A stretch of DNA of 64,000 nucleotides from Phoebastria nigripes (Eukaryota; Chordata; Aves; Procellariiformes; Diomedeidae). Under the pieces are notes generated by a model. The model did no database searches. It saw nothing but the letters and a program-made list of their open reading frames with translations, and had not been told where the DNA came from. A program made the position numbers and the translations under genes. The stretch covers positions 2,565,118 through 2,629,117 of the forward strand of contig JAYKAV010002442.1 in NCBI GenBank assembly GCA_035582835.1. The letters are read 5' to 3'. Positions 44,351 to 55,910 of the stretch are shown piece by piece (the first letter of the stretch is position 1; the number at the start of each line of letters is the position of its first letter).

Positions 44351-45410
44351 TCAATGCCCCCTTCCCGCCCACCCCCAAAGCAAGGGGGATGTAACCCAAC
44401 ACTATGAAAACACCAGCCCGGAGAAGAAAAGGGGCCTTTGTCGTGGACCGTCAGCTCCCGCTCCTGCCTGAGGTGAAGAAAGATCTCCGAAAATGTTAGG
44501 CTGGGAGGTACAGACTCCAGGCACGCTCCCCTCACAGCCCCTTTCCTTTCCCATCCCCACCTTTGAAACCCCTGCCTATCCCTTACTTAAAAACTTCTGC
44601 CAGTACCAGGAATCGATCCAGCACTCCTTCTCCCCCAAGACCGCTCGGCAAAGGTCAGCCCTGTAGAAAAACCAGAGTGCCAGGAAGCCTGAAAGCCTAG
44701 CCGCAGGATCGCTAAAGCCTGACTTTAAGCCTGGATGAGTCAACCCATGGGCTCAAAAAGTGTCCTCCAGTTGAGGATCCATCCTGCCCTTCTTCCCAAG
44801 GGCAAGTGACTCCCTCGCAGGAGGGGATGCAGAGCAGAGGATGCACGGACGCCCACACCCAGCTCCAGGAAGGAGAAATGGGGGAAGGCCAGGACCCGAA
44901 CAGCAAGGAGGGGAGCCGGCGGGGGGTCTGCCAAGCCCGGCCACCCAAGTGAGCCCACGCACCCCACCGGAGCCGAGGCAGAAAGTGTCTGCCCATGCTG
45001 TGGAGACAGGCACAAGCTGATGAGGAGAGGGAAGGAAATTGGGGCCCGCAGGGTCTGATAACCAGCACCGGCAATGCACCACATTAGGGTCCCTGAGGCT
45101 ACGAGTTCAGCAGGGCCGGGTGCAGGCTGCAGGGCTCTCCTGCGGCCGCTCAGGGAGCGTTGTGCCGGGTGGATGGGAGGTAGGCTGTGCCACTCGCCCC
45201 ATGGCCAGGGAACAGGCCCTAACCTGCTTTATGTACTGGGAGAGAGGAGCTGTGCAAGCCTGAGGCCCCACAGGCTCCCAGGCTGAGTGCACAAGTGGGA
45301 ATAAAGGGGGTGCAAATGGAGCGAGCCCCCCTGGACCATGCACAGTGCAGGGCAGGGTTGCGGGGTGCTTTCTGCCTCCCTGCTGGGATCATGCTTTCCT
45401 CCGCCACAAG
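44351..45410. other. GC-rich intergenic sequence
   Basis: No gene is recognised. Overlapping frames of about 110-120 codons on the - strand (44712-45084) are open in all three - frames at once, which is diagnostic of composition rather than coding. Confidence 0.45.
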
Positions 45411-45600
45411 ATGGGGGAACAGGGGCATGCACCCCAGCAAAGCATGCCTTGCTTAAACCATGCTTGCCGGCAGCACCCCAGCTTGCTGAGCAAACTCACA
45501 GCAGAGGGAGAAGTAGCTGCCGCTGCCCGCGGGCAGCACAGCACCAGGCCATGCGCGGGTCGAGGGGAGAGGGAGGAGAACACCCAGCTTGCCCCAGGCC
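45411..45600 (+). repeat. Direct duplication, copy A
   Basis: This 190-bp segment matches 46361-46531 at roughly 90% identity, apart from about 20 extra bases in copy A (around 45464-45484). Shared landmarks are ATGGGGGAA at the left, GCCTTGCTTAAACCATGCT, AGTAGCTGCCGCTGCCCG and ACACCCAGCTTGCCCCAGGC at the right. The copies are 950 bp apart in the same orientation. The right edge coincides with the start of a candidate island, which is not duplicated. Confidence 0.92.
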
Positions 45601-45604
45601 CTCG

Positions 45605-45730
45605 GCTCTCAAATGTATTTTCTCATTAACGTGTAATACGGTTTTATTGTCTCAAACAATGTCTGTTTTCGATCAGTTCCTTTATCCCAGACACTGCCGC
45701 GCGGAGAGACCAAGGAGGCCAGATGGTTCG
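45605..45730. promoter_or_regulatory. Candidate conserved non-coding element beside the duplication
   Basis: CAAATGTATTTTCTCATTAACG, GTGTAATACGGTTTTATTG and TCTCAAACAATGTC form an AT-rich island (SOX-like ACAAT near 45655) immediately after copy A. It is single-copy. Confidence 0.42.
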
Positions 45731-46360
45731 TGTTGCAGGAGTCTTCCCGCTCTTCCCCGCCCGCCCCCTAATTCCTTACAAATTCCTGGAATGCCTGCGC
45801 CCCCGAAAACCAGCCCCAGGCAGGGCAGAGGCAGGCATCGGTCTCAGGAGCAGGGGCTGGGGGCCCTCCCCAGCCCCCCCTCCTCACCACTGGCAGCTCA
45901 CACAGGGCAGGTCCCCAGCAGCGAGTGGCGGCTCCCGGCTGTCGTCTCCTCTGCAGGGTCACTAGCAAGTGGTTCACACCCGAAATGGGAGATCTGCAGG
46001 CCCCCTCCTCCTTCGCCCACAGCAGGGGCATTTCCTCTGCTCTGGGAGGGATGCGCAGACCCCAAAACCCCCCATCCCAGCCCCAAAGGCAGGGCCAGCA
46101 CTGGGGCTGCAGACGGCAGCGAGGACGTCTGCTCATAATCCCCACCACGTGCCCAAGGCCACCAGGCCCCCGCCGCACCACTCACAGCTCCAGAGTTCAC
46201 CCACGCCTCCCGGCGTTAATCCCCATGCCGGCAGCTGGACACAGAGGTTCNCCGAGCCATTCCCAAAATCCAGGGCCCGATCTGCGCCTCGGCCAAAATC
46301 AAAGGGAATGCTCCTGCTGACTTNAAGCGGCCTGCCTCCTGCCTCATGCCAGCTATCCAG
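45731..46360. other. GC-rich spacer between duplication copies
   Basis: No gene is recognised. Frames of 266 and 131 codons are compositional. Ns at 46251 and 46324. Confidence 0.45.
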
Positions 46361-46531
46361 ATGGGGGAANGGGGGCACGCACCCCAGCAAAGCNTGCCTT
46401 GCTTAAACCATGCTCACCGAGCAAACCCACGGCAGAGGGAATAGTAGCTGCCGCTGCCCGTGGGCAGCACAGCACCAGGCCACAGGCAGGTCGAGGGGAG
46501 AGGGAGGACAACACCCAGCTTGCCCCAGGCC
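46361..46531 (+). repeat. Direct duplication, copy B
   Basis: Shorter (171 bp) partner of 45411-45600. It contains two Ns (46370, 46394), with two more just upstream, the tightest N cluster in the window. This suggests that reads from the two copies were hard to separate or that the copies differ between haplotypes. Confidence 0.92.
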
Positions 46532-48039
46532 AAGCCAGGCAGCTTGGCTGGTGGGTCCAGCCCACCCTGAAACACGTCCCGGAGATCGGGCAAGGCTCAT
46601 GCTCCTCCAGCCATCCTCCCAGCACCCTTGCAAACACCTTCCTCAGAGAAGGAGTGGGCTACTCTTGCAGGGAGGGAGCCCACCAGCCCCGGGAAGGAGC
46701 CCTGCTGAGCACAACGTAGCAGCAGGGGAGAAAAACAAGGGATGCCGAAAGCAATCGTTCAGCCTGGAAGAAGGCCAGGAGACTAGTGTTCACACCCTTA
46801 AACTCAGGAAAAGCGCCACGAGAGCACAGATAATCCCATCTGGGAAAAACCTGAGTCTGGTGGAAAAGATGGCACCTTCTCCAAGGCGCTCAAGCACCGC
46901 ATGGCATGGCTGGGCCGTGGGTCATCCCAAACTGGGTCCCACGGTCTCTCTGATCCTGCAAGACCTTGTCCTGTCCCCCAAGAGCTCCATACGAGCCGCA
47001 TTTTCCCCCGGTTCCAGCTCCGTGGCAGCTGCTGCCCAGGAAAAGTCTCCACCAAGGAAGGGCCGGAGGAAACACGCCGCCTGCAGCGCCCCAGGGCCGG
47101 CAGCCGCTCTCCAGGGCTTGGCTGCCAAAACACCACGCGGGCTCCTCGGAGACCTGCCGAGCAGACGGGTATCTGCTCCCAATTCGATTGAATTTTCATG
47201 AGGATGACACAAGACAGCCCCACTGCCAAGTTTCCACAGCTCTTCCAGAGAGGAGGGGTGCCAGAGCCAGAGAGGCACCTCCAAAATCTCGCTCGCACAT
47301 GTAGCGAGGAGGACGCCTTCTTTTTTCTCCATCGCTTTTTTTTTTCCTGAGCCACTCGGCTCATTTTAGCAAGCCCTACACCAAACCTGCCTCCACCCGG
47401 AGAAACTCCAGGGCACACAGTTAAAGTCCTGCCAAGTTCAGAGTGATTTTAAAAAAAAAAAAGGGGGGGGGGTGGTGCGGGAGGTTTACAGCAGGAAGAT
47501 TTATACCTGTAGGATCATGCTGTCTCCTCCAACACCCTTCCTATACCTTGCCCATGAGCAGCGAGTGCTTGCGGTGGAAGCAGCTGTTCTCGCCATATCA
47601 TGGTCGGATGCTCAAGAGGCAAAGCAGAAGCTAAGGTGTCTGAGATGTTTGGTTTCTACCCAAGAAGCCCATGTGCAGAAGAAAAGCTGCTATGGGGCAG
47701 AACTGAGGGGTCTGGGGGAGTCCTCAAACCCCAGGCCTGATACAGCCAGGAAGGGGGACAAGCAGGGGCTTATGCCCTTGGTACAGTGGAATGAGAGGGC
47801 TGGAGATAAGTGACACTGGGGGGCATGCAAGCATTTTGGTTATTTTTCACTCCGTAGCAGAGAAAACATCACCTGCCACCTTTTGGCATTCCCAGCGCTC
47901 AACTTTGGCTCCATCCAGCAAGAAAAAAACCCAGCAGGAAAGAGTGAGCGAGCTGAAACCTGATCCCCTGAAAGGCCGGACTCGGTGTCTGGCTTTTCTT
48001 ACCGGCTCGGCCGACCTGTACGTGCCAGCCTGGGAAGGC
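46532..48039. other. Unassigned intergenic sequence with A12G10 junction
   Basis: A run of 12 A (47451-47462) passes directly into 10 G (47463-47472). The 204-codon - frame (46804-47418) and 263-codon + frame (46410-47201) overlap and match nothing. Confidence 0.42.
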
Positions 48040-48310
48040 GTAATGGTTCCACTGACAGAACTTCATTAACTTTTTATACACTCGGCCGCTAATTTATAAT
48101 CATTAGCAGACAAACAGCCAACAATTACACAAGCAGCACGTTAAGAAGAGAGGGAGAGAGCTTGAAGGAGCAACGATGGAAACGTGCTTGTGGTCAGGAG
48201 GGAGCGGGGACAGCGTGTCCCCCGTCCCGGGGCTGGCATGTGACAGGGACAACCTCTCCCAAGATTTACTGGCACACCGTTTCGTCGGCTGTAATTAAGG
48301 CATTGGGCAG
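48040..48310. promoter_or_regulatory. Candidate conserved non-coding element with paired TAAT sites
   Basis: GCTAAT (48088-48093) and ATTAGC (48102-48107) form an inverted pair 8 bases apart, flanked by CTTCATTAACTTTTTATAC and CCAACAATTACAC. A second part at 48258-48310 contains CGGCTGTAATTAAGGC. A GC-rich segment separates the two. Confidence 0.42.
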
Positions 48311-48979
48311 CAGAAAGGGAAAAGGTGCAGGTGAGCATGGGGAGGGAGAAATCTCACAAGCCCTCTGGTTTTCAACACACACAAAAAAAAAAAAAAAAAG
48401 AGAAGAGAGACGGGAAGAGGAGGAGCATGCATATTCCACGTTTCCAACTCCTGGGGCAGGCACGGCCCCTGTTTGCAGGAGAATAGGAAACGGCCCACGA
48501 ACTGCACAAAATTCATCCTGATTTAATGAAATCTTCAGACATAGGTCACGTAACCCCAGTGCCTTTCCACGCACCAGCTCTCCTGCTGCTGGAGGTAGGA
48601 GGTGGTGTTGCAATGCACAGCCCTGGCACCCTGGGCGAGCAACGCCTGCAAATACCCAAATCCTGAGGATGCATCTACCTTGAGGATTGAGATGTGAAAG
48701 TGTGGAAAGGTTTCAAACACCTCCGAGATCAGCGGTCTCTGTCCCCCAGAAGAAAACTCAAAACTAACTCTACCAGTACTCCTCTCCTGCCCAATATCCC
48801 ACCCAGTCCCTGCCAGTAAAGGCATGGGACTCGCATCACCCAGCCAGACCCTCGCTGCACAACGCGAGGCCGCAGGCAGAGGACCACAGGCAGGCTCCCT
48901 TCTCTGCAACAACCCGAGCTGCTTTAATCGATCAGAGAGCTGTTAAGATCTGCAGATGCAGATGTCCCCGCCACGCAGG
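48311..48979. other. Unassigned sequence with A17 run
   Basis: An A17 run lies at about 48382-48399. No gene recognised. Confidence 0.4.
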
Positions 48980-49070
48980 CAGGCCAGCAAGGAAGCAGTG
49001 ATCTGACCAGCATCACTCAACAACGCATCGTGCCCAGAAACCAAACCTACACCTCTTTCGGCTCCCGCGC
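48980..49070 (+). repeat. Probable MIR-like remnant, right-hand part
   Basis: AGTGATCTGACCAGCATCAC, TCAACAACGCATCGTGCCC and GAAACCAAACCTACACCTC follow the order of post-core MIR landmarks, with heavy divergence. Confidence 0.4.
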
Positions 49071-49999
49071 AAGGGCTGAGCCTGCTCTCCTGCCCCACAC
49101 CGGGCAGGCCAGCCAGTCCTTTTTCGAGATGTAAGCTCCTGCTAAACAGGTCTAATGAACACTGCGTGCACCCTGCAAAGCCTCTGCTCGGGCATCTCCG
49201 AGCAGCCAGTGCAGCTCAGCAAAGCACCCACTGCCTCTGGTCACAAGAGAGGAAAACTCCTTTCCAAAACTCCATGCCGCAGGGGGGAAAGAGCAGCACC
49301 CAGCTTTGCAAAGCTGAGCAGCACCCCTCGAGAAAGGCAATCGAAGCGGGTGGCTGGCCCGACCCACCCAGCTCCGCTCCAAAGCAGGAGGGGGAGGCTG
49401 CAGCGAGCAACACAGCCCGCGCGCAGGACCCGCCATGCCTTGCAAGCCACAGCTTGCCAAGCACGCAGAGGGCAGGTAGGCAGAGCCCCACACTCCGAGC
49501 ACACAATCCCAGGCGTGCTCGCAGCTGGAAAAAGCCATCGCAGCCCTCCAGCTCCACCCGCTCCCCCTCCTGCTCCCCACGGCAGAGGCGTGCGGAAAGG
49601 CTCACAAGCTGCTTTTGCTCACAGCGGGGCCTTTCTCCTTCCACCCTTGCATTTGCAAAGAGCAAAGTGCAGGTGTAACACGTGCAGGCTCTTTATCACA
49701 TCAAGTTCAGGCCAGAAGGATGAACACCTCCGAGTTTACTGGAGACTAAACCCAAACTTCTCGTGTGACAAGCTCCCTTCCCTCTACGGCAGCTTAATAA
49801 CCATCCAGCACCCACATAGAAAAAAAAAAATTAAAAATCTCTCCACCTAGAAGTGTAGCTCTCAAGGCAATTCAGGGGATCACGCAGTAAAGGTAATTTA
49901 GATGTAAATTCAGACCACTCATCCTGCCTGGGATAGCCCTGCAACTCCACCCGCCTGCAAGATCATGGTGCCCACCTACACACGGGCAAGCTTTTAAGA
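49071..49999. other. Unassigned intergenic sequence
   Basis: GC-rich left half with frames up to 231 codons (+, 49155-49850) opposed by - frames. No family resemblance. Confidence 0.42.
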
Positions 50000-50640
50000 A
50001 AACCTCTACCTGATCTGCTAAAAACATTGAGCATGTTGTTTAGATTATTTTCCTGCAGCTGTTCAATATCCATAGTGGCACAAAACCCTCAGTCCACGCA
50101 TCTAAGAAAAACGGGGAAAAAACTACATATGGTAAGCCATCACGCAGTCTAAACAGGGTAACACTGTGTGATCACGCAACCACAGATCGAATGGCAGGAT
50201 ATGCAAAGAGGAGAAGTGGAGATTGTTCCTGCAAACTTCACTTTGGCATTCCTGCCTTTGAGTAACTTTCAAACACAATTGCCCAAATACCTGTTCTTTC
50301 AGGATTTTTTTTTTTTTTTTTTTAAAACAGCATCACTTGAGAGCTGGATTTGTCATTAAGATTTTTATAATATAAAACTGAAGTCAAATTTCAGAGAAAT
50401 ACTTTTAATAAAAAAGGCAAAGGCTTAATTTCAAAAATGTAAATATGAGATGTTTCCATCTTTTTTATGCTTCCCAAAAGCAAAGCGAGAGTCTTCTTTA
50501 CTGAAACATGTTGGGAAATTGAGCTGCACAAATTTGTACAACATTTCTGTCAACCCAAATACACATTATTATTACTTCTTTTCCTCCTCAAGACCTTTTA
50601 ATTTGGAGGGGGGAAAAAAAGATCTCATCTTGCCTACAGA
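50000..50640. other. AT-rich stretch with T19 run
   Basis: Base composition is AT-rich for over 600 bp, with a T19 run (50305-50323), GATTTTTATAATATAAAACTG and ACATTATTATTACTTC. Motif density is lower than in the sharper islands, so it may be neutral AT-rich DNA. Confidence 0.35.
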
Positions 50641-51735
50641 CATGAAGAAGATGCCAATGCCTCTCAAGCCCATAAACAACAACCTGTCCGTACCCTATCT
50701 CGCAGGGATGCGGCGTGACTTCCACAATGGGCGAGAGGGAAGAGGGAGCACCTCCCACCGGACCCAGGTCAGCATCCAGTCCGGGGGCTGTGCAGCGGCA
50801 GCACGGGCATGATGCAGGCACCAAACCTTGCGCAGGAATTAAGCATTGCCCTTATGAGCCCTCTGCTCCCCCGCTGCCTTGCCCGCGCCACCCAGGTCAC
50901 AGAAAAGTGGATGGAGGGCAGGAAGACCTCACGATGGGGTGGCATCGAGCTGGTAGGAAATGCCAGCATGTGGGAACCCTTGCCATGGAGGGAATTAAAA
51001 GCAGCCAGGCTCCAAAGGGGAGGAGGGAAGAGTTACTACAGCCACCTACTAAGTCCAGGTAGGCTCACAAGCAACAGACCCCAATGTTTTTTGGGAGAAA
51101 TGCAGAGATATCTGGGCTTATCCAGCCCTAGGGACGCTGGCACAGGGTGGGAGGTGAGCGCAGGGACCGCCAGTGCTCCTGGAGCAGGACCCTCACCATC
51201 CCAAGCAAGGAGGGGACAGCCTTTTAAAGTAAGGACATGGTGAGCTGGGTGAAGGGAGCCCCGCAGCATCCTTTGCATCGCTAAAGCATCAGCAGCATCG
51301 CGTTGTTCCTGGGGGGGCTTTCCTGGAGGGGCCTTCGCACAGAGCCAGGGCTGCTCCCTTCCCCGCACGTTTGGGAACACTCCTCTCCTGCTTTTGGCAC
51401 TCCATTATCCAAAGACTCTGGCAAACGAGGCAAGACCAGCAGCAGCATGACTTGACTCGACACCTCCCCGAGAAGGGGCCAGCCCCATCCACCTCCAGCT
51501 ACCCAGCGAGCTGTAGGAAGGGGAACGGAGGGGGGTGCTGGCGGAGAGCACCCCCCACCACGGCCAGTCCCACACCAACCTCAGCCAAAGCCTTCCCTGG
51601 GGAGGGGGGGCTGCACAGCCAGCACCCCTGCGTGCAACCCCCCTCCCCACCGCCCCCTTCCCCTTTCCCTCCCCCTAAACTCAGTCTCGGCCCCATCCTC
51701 CCGAACAATCTCGCCGCGGGCTGCTTTTGTAAGCC
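50641..51735. other. GC-rich intergenic sequence
   Basis: No gene, repeat or island is recognised. Confidence 0.42.
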
Positions 51736-51885
51736 TCCAGCCCCAAAAGAAAAATGATGGGTTTGAACTCTTAACCCCGCCCCAGAAAAAGGCTGGAATT
51801 AAAAGGGGTTTATGACTAAGTATGCAGATGGGAATACTGTAATAACAACAGGCAAAATGTTTGCCCAGCAGTTCTGGGCTGGTTT
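51736..51885. promoter_or_regulatory. Candidate conserved non-coding element
   Basis: GGAATTAAAAGGGGTTTATG, ACTAAGTATGCAGATGGG, ACTGTAATAACAACAGGC and CAAAATGTTTGCCCAGC, followed by moderately CpG-rich GGAG repeats to about 52130. Confidence 0.38.
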
Positions 51886-52764
51886 TGGAGGGAGGGAGGG
51901 AGAGCGGGGACGGGGCGGCTTCTGGCCGGAGGATGACGGCACGGAGAAAGAATTTGGCGGCTGGGAGGGAAGGGAGGTTGCTGATAAATGCTGGGGCAGA
52001 GGCGGGGAGGGGGGCCGGGACCCGAACGCCGCATCGCTGGCACTTCAGGGAGGCTGGCTGCGGCGCTGCGGGTTTCTGGCCGGCTGACAAAGGCACTGCC
52101 TCGGAGGAGGCAAGCAGGGGTAGGGGGAGACGGCAGGAGAGCTCGGCTCNGGGGCCAGCTCGGCACAGATCACGCGTCTTGCGGGACACTGTTGTGCTCG
52201 ATGTGGCTGGGACATATGATAGGGAACATATCAAGGCAGACTGCAAAGCCCCCTGCACCCCAAACCCCTTCTGATGGGAGGACCCATGCACGCAGACCCC
52301 TGCCAAGGGGGGAGCCCACAACCACAAACAAGTGGCTAATTTTTACCAGCCCTGGGACTCCTGCTCTGTTGAAAAGGTGGTAAAATGTCAGTACCATTTT
52401 CAGGACATCACCTTCCCCTTTTAGCAAGAGGGGAGAGTCCTGCTTCTCCACCAGCCAGTCCTGCACAAGGCTGCTCCCACTCCTCGGGCACCCGGGACTC
52501 CCCTCTCTGTGGGGGGACCAGCCAGGTGAGGCACTTCAACAGCTCCCTGTCACACAACAAGGAGCTGCCCCGACACCGCTCAGCGGAGCCCAAAAACACC
52601 TCCCTGCCACCGTACCAAGCCGGGCTGTCCACAGGCACCCAGTCCAGAGGAGAGGTTTGCTCCATAGCTCACTGGGGATGCGAGCCCCTGATCGTATCAA
52701 ACCAGGACCTTCCTGTTCTCTTACGCTCTCCATGAGGTACCTGCAAACTTAATACAAGATGCAA
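51886..52764. other. GC-rich sequence, partly CpG-bearing
   Basis: CpGs are retained to about 52190, then normal depletion resumes. The 248-codon - frame (51581-52327) across it is compositional. N at 52150. Confidence 0.4.
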
Positions 52765-52815
52765 ACCGCTTGCGCAAGATCACACATGGCTTGGCAGCCA
52801 CAGGCCAGAAAGCCA
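52765..52815 (+). repeat. Possible MIR-like fragment
   Basis: CGCTTGCGCAAGATCACACATG resembles the MIR block CTTGCCCAAGGTCACACAGC. Flanks give little support, so this is a weak call. Confidence 0.28.
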
Positions 52816-55800
52816 CCAAAACACCCAAATCTTGCAAGTCACCAGGACCCACGGGAGAGAAATTCACACGTGACATGGAAACAAGCCACAAAAACACAGA
52901 CCTCCCCAAGCCCCCAGAGGAGCCACAATATTGAACTATTTCTGAGTGATGCTCCAGCGGCAAGCACAGGGACCTTCCCCCCGGCGCTCGCTGGGCGCAG
53001 CCTGGCCTGATGCAACAGGAGCCCTTTGCCAAACCAAGCACCTCGCAGGGGTACAAGGTTGGGATGGGAACACGCCCCAGCTGCTTCCCTGCAGGGGTGA
53101 GGAGGTAAAGCCACGTGCAAAACATTCATGGCACGACAGGCAAGTCAGAAACTCCACGAGACTTCCCAGCTTGCAACGCGGGGGATTTCCAAGCATGTCT
53201 CACACCCACCTTTGCTCAACAGGGACCTCAGGGTTTGCAGCATCAGCGCATGGAGTTTTGACTCGACTCTGGTCACCTTCTGCTGACCCACTGCATTTAC
53301 CAGAGATAAAGAGTGCTGGAAGGAGCCTGTGGATCGCCACAATCCTCCTCCAGGTCCGACTTGTTGCATTTATGAACAGAAACACAGCAGCCCTACAGCA
53401 ACCAGGGGAGAGGCAAGTGGACCCCCCACACCACCTCCTACAGCACCCAGTACTGGTGCTATCAGCAACACAGCACAAGGGCCAGGGAAAAAACAAAGCC
53501 ATCAAGCTTCATCCTCTTAACAAGCAAGAAGATCTTTATTTTGCCTCACAATCAATTTAGAGACCGTCTGCGGGGTCAGGAAAGATGGTCACTAGCAAAG
53601 GGAGCATGCATTGCAAAGGGTGACAGGGGGAGACCCAGGCTCTGGTCCCTTCCAGCACTGCACACTGCAGCAGCTGGCGGTGGATGCATGCTGCACAAAT
53701 GCACAGCTCCCTTCACAGCCGCTGCTCCGTGATGGCACAGCAGCAAGAGCGGACACGCCGGGAAGCGCTTGGATCAGGTAATGGAGGGTGTAGGAGACTC
53801 ATGAGACGATTCCTGTGAGTCAGAAGAGCTGGCCAGGGCCCAGATCAGCAAGCTCTGCAAAATCAGCAAACAAAAGAGGGCAAAACCTGGACCTCCCCAG
53901 CCCCTTCCTGCCGCCTCTGAGATGACCCCTGCAAGCGGCCCCGGCAGCCAGCAGCAGGGTCGATGAGAGTGGCCGGAGCAACGTGGGATGCTGCAGCCAN
54001 GGCTGGGGACGGAGACTCAACCTGCCATGCCTTGGGGTGAGCTGGTCGCCCCAGCTCCCTGCTCAGTCCTGGGACTCGCTGAGCAAGTTGGTTTCTCCTC
54101 TGCCAACAGAGAAGACAACATTGCTTTTGCTCATTTAAGCCATGAGCAGTCTCTCTCCACGTGCAGACCGAACCCAAGAGATCCTCCTCTCACCCACAAG
54201 CTTCCAGGGCACTTCCCAGGATTTAAGGACCGAACGTAAATACTCCCTTGCAAGTCCTTTTCTGACAGCAGCATTTCCCCTCCCTACCCAATCACATACC
54301 TGTGCCTTGAAAGCCGGGCACGGAGTTTATCTACACAAGGGATATCCACATCTCCCTGCCAACAGGGTGGGCCCGAGCAGGCGAAGCCCCCAGCCCTGCC
54401 TCGCACCACATCCCTGGAGCTTGCTCGAGAGACTTTAACAGATAACATGTTATGGGAGGCTGCAGCCACTCGTCTGCACCAGGAGGATCCCCTTAGGAGA
54501 CCAAGGAGAAGGTCCTTGCTTTCCAGAGCCAAACGTGAGGCATTCGGTCACAAGAAGATCCAGGACTGAAGCAGAGCCCTGGCCCAGCACATCTCTGCAA
54601 GATCACAGCACCTCTTGAGGAAGAGCCCTGAGCGAAGGTTCACCATACATTTTGTGGAGATCTCTGCCTGGAGGCTTATGAGAGCCTTACTCTCCAACCT
54701 CTGCCAAACTTGGTGCTACAGCCAACCTGGCTTCCCTAAAAGCCCTCATAAAATTCTGCCATGAGGTGCTGCCATCCTTTGCTCGTCTGGGACTTTCAGA
54801 CATTCTAGTTGTCATTATTTTTCATTAAAAAAAGGAGAGAAGGTGAATCGTGGGGAGGACATCTGGAAGATGGATAAATACCCATCAGGAGTCATCCCAA
54901 TTCTGACAGCTGAATGAGTTAGACAAGTGCTAACGAACAAACAGGCTAAATTGCTCCTTTCCCTTCCTGACAGGCTGAACCAAGTCTCCTGAGTACCCTG
55001 AACGCCAACTTGGGAAATGGTCCCGTTCCAGCTTTTGGTAGTAGCAAGAAGCCCAACGCGGGCAGCTGCCCAGCTAAACCAGCCTGCACATGCTGCCTGC
55101 TGGCACAGGGAGGCCTCCGACATTAAACCCCACTCCCCTGCACCCTCAGTGGGGTACGACCCCCTGCCCAGAGGGGAGCCCTGAAGCCGGGTCAGATGGA
55201 AGATCAAGCCAAGACCGGGCCAAGCCACCTTTCTTGGTGAGATGGAAGACCAAGCCAGGGCAATGCAGCCTTTCGAAACGGGTGGGGACCAGGACCGTTC
55301 ACCCCCTCTTCCCTACAGCAAAGCCTCCTCTTCCAGCAGAGAGGCGATGCNGGCAGACCAGCAACCTCCATCCCTCCAATCCTTAACAGCCTGTAGCCCC
55401 TTCCTTCCCCTGCTCCCGATGGGAGGCACACCCAGCGCTAAACACTGAGGCTAACTCCATCCGGTCCTTCTTCCCTACGTCTATTGTCGCTAAAAATTTA
55501 TCCGGTTTCTACCAAAAAAAAAAAAGCTGCACCTCCCTTCTGCCCTTCAAAGTAAAAGCAGCTTTGCTCTTTACCCAGGGAGGGGGAGAAGAGTTTAAAC
55601 ATGAGTCCCCCATCTACCCAGCACTGCTCCACTCCTCCTCCTCCAAGGACTTTCACACAGCCCTGTCCCGTCAGCCTGTCTGTGGCATTTGATTCCTGTC
55701 TGTCACTAAGTGATGAGGACAAAGGGTGAGGAGTCAGGAAAAGGTCTGAGCTACTTTGTTCATCGTCTGGATACGAACTTTGGATGAACTCCGTGGGGAA

Positions 55801-55851
55801 AGAGAAAAGCTGCATGGAGCAGGACGCACCGTGCATAGCACTCTCTCTCCT

Positions 55852-55852
<1 letters not shown>
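52816..55852. other. Unassigned intergenic sequence
   Basis: Three kilobases without a recognisable gene. Two 18-base words differing at one base, AGATGGAAGAYCAAGCCA, lie about 47 bp apart near 55195 and 55240. A small AT-rich patch (GTCATTATTTTTCATTAAAA) lies at 54808-54835. Ns at 54000 and 55351. Confidence 0.4.
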
Positions 55853-55894
<42 letters not shown>

Positions 55895-55910
55895 AAAAAA
55901 AAAAAGAAAA
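55853..55910. repeat. Long poly-A tract (A40) and flanking A/G-rich run
   Basis: Forty consecutive A residues (55853-55892) are followed by GGAAAA-type units. No polyadenylation signal or retrocopy body is recognisable upstream. A CT-rich stretch precedes it directly. Confidence 0.95.

Noticed and set aside
45338..46138. 266-codon + frame
   Set aside because: Pro/Ser/Ala/Arg-rich compositional translation, overlapped by - strand frames and crossing the edge of a duplication and an AT-rich island.
46410..47201. 263-codon + frame
   Set aside because: It overlaps a 204-codon frame on the opposite strand, starts inside a duplicated segment and resembles no family.
51581..52327. 248-codon - frame
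   Set aside because: Covers a GC/CpG-rich segment with long pyrimidine runs and contains an N; no domain recognised.
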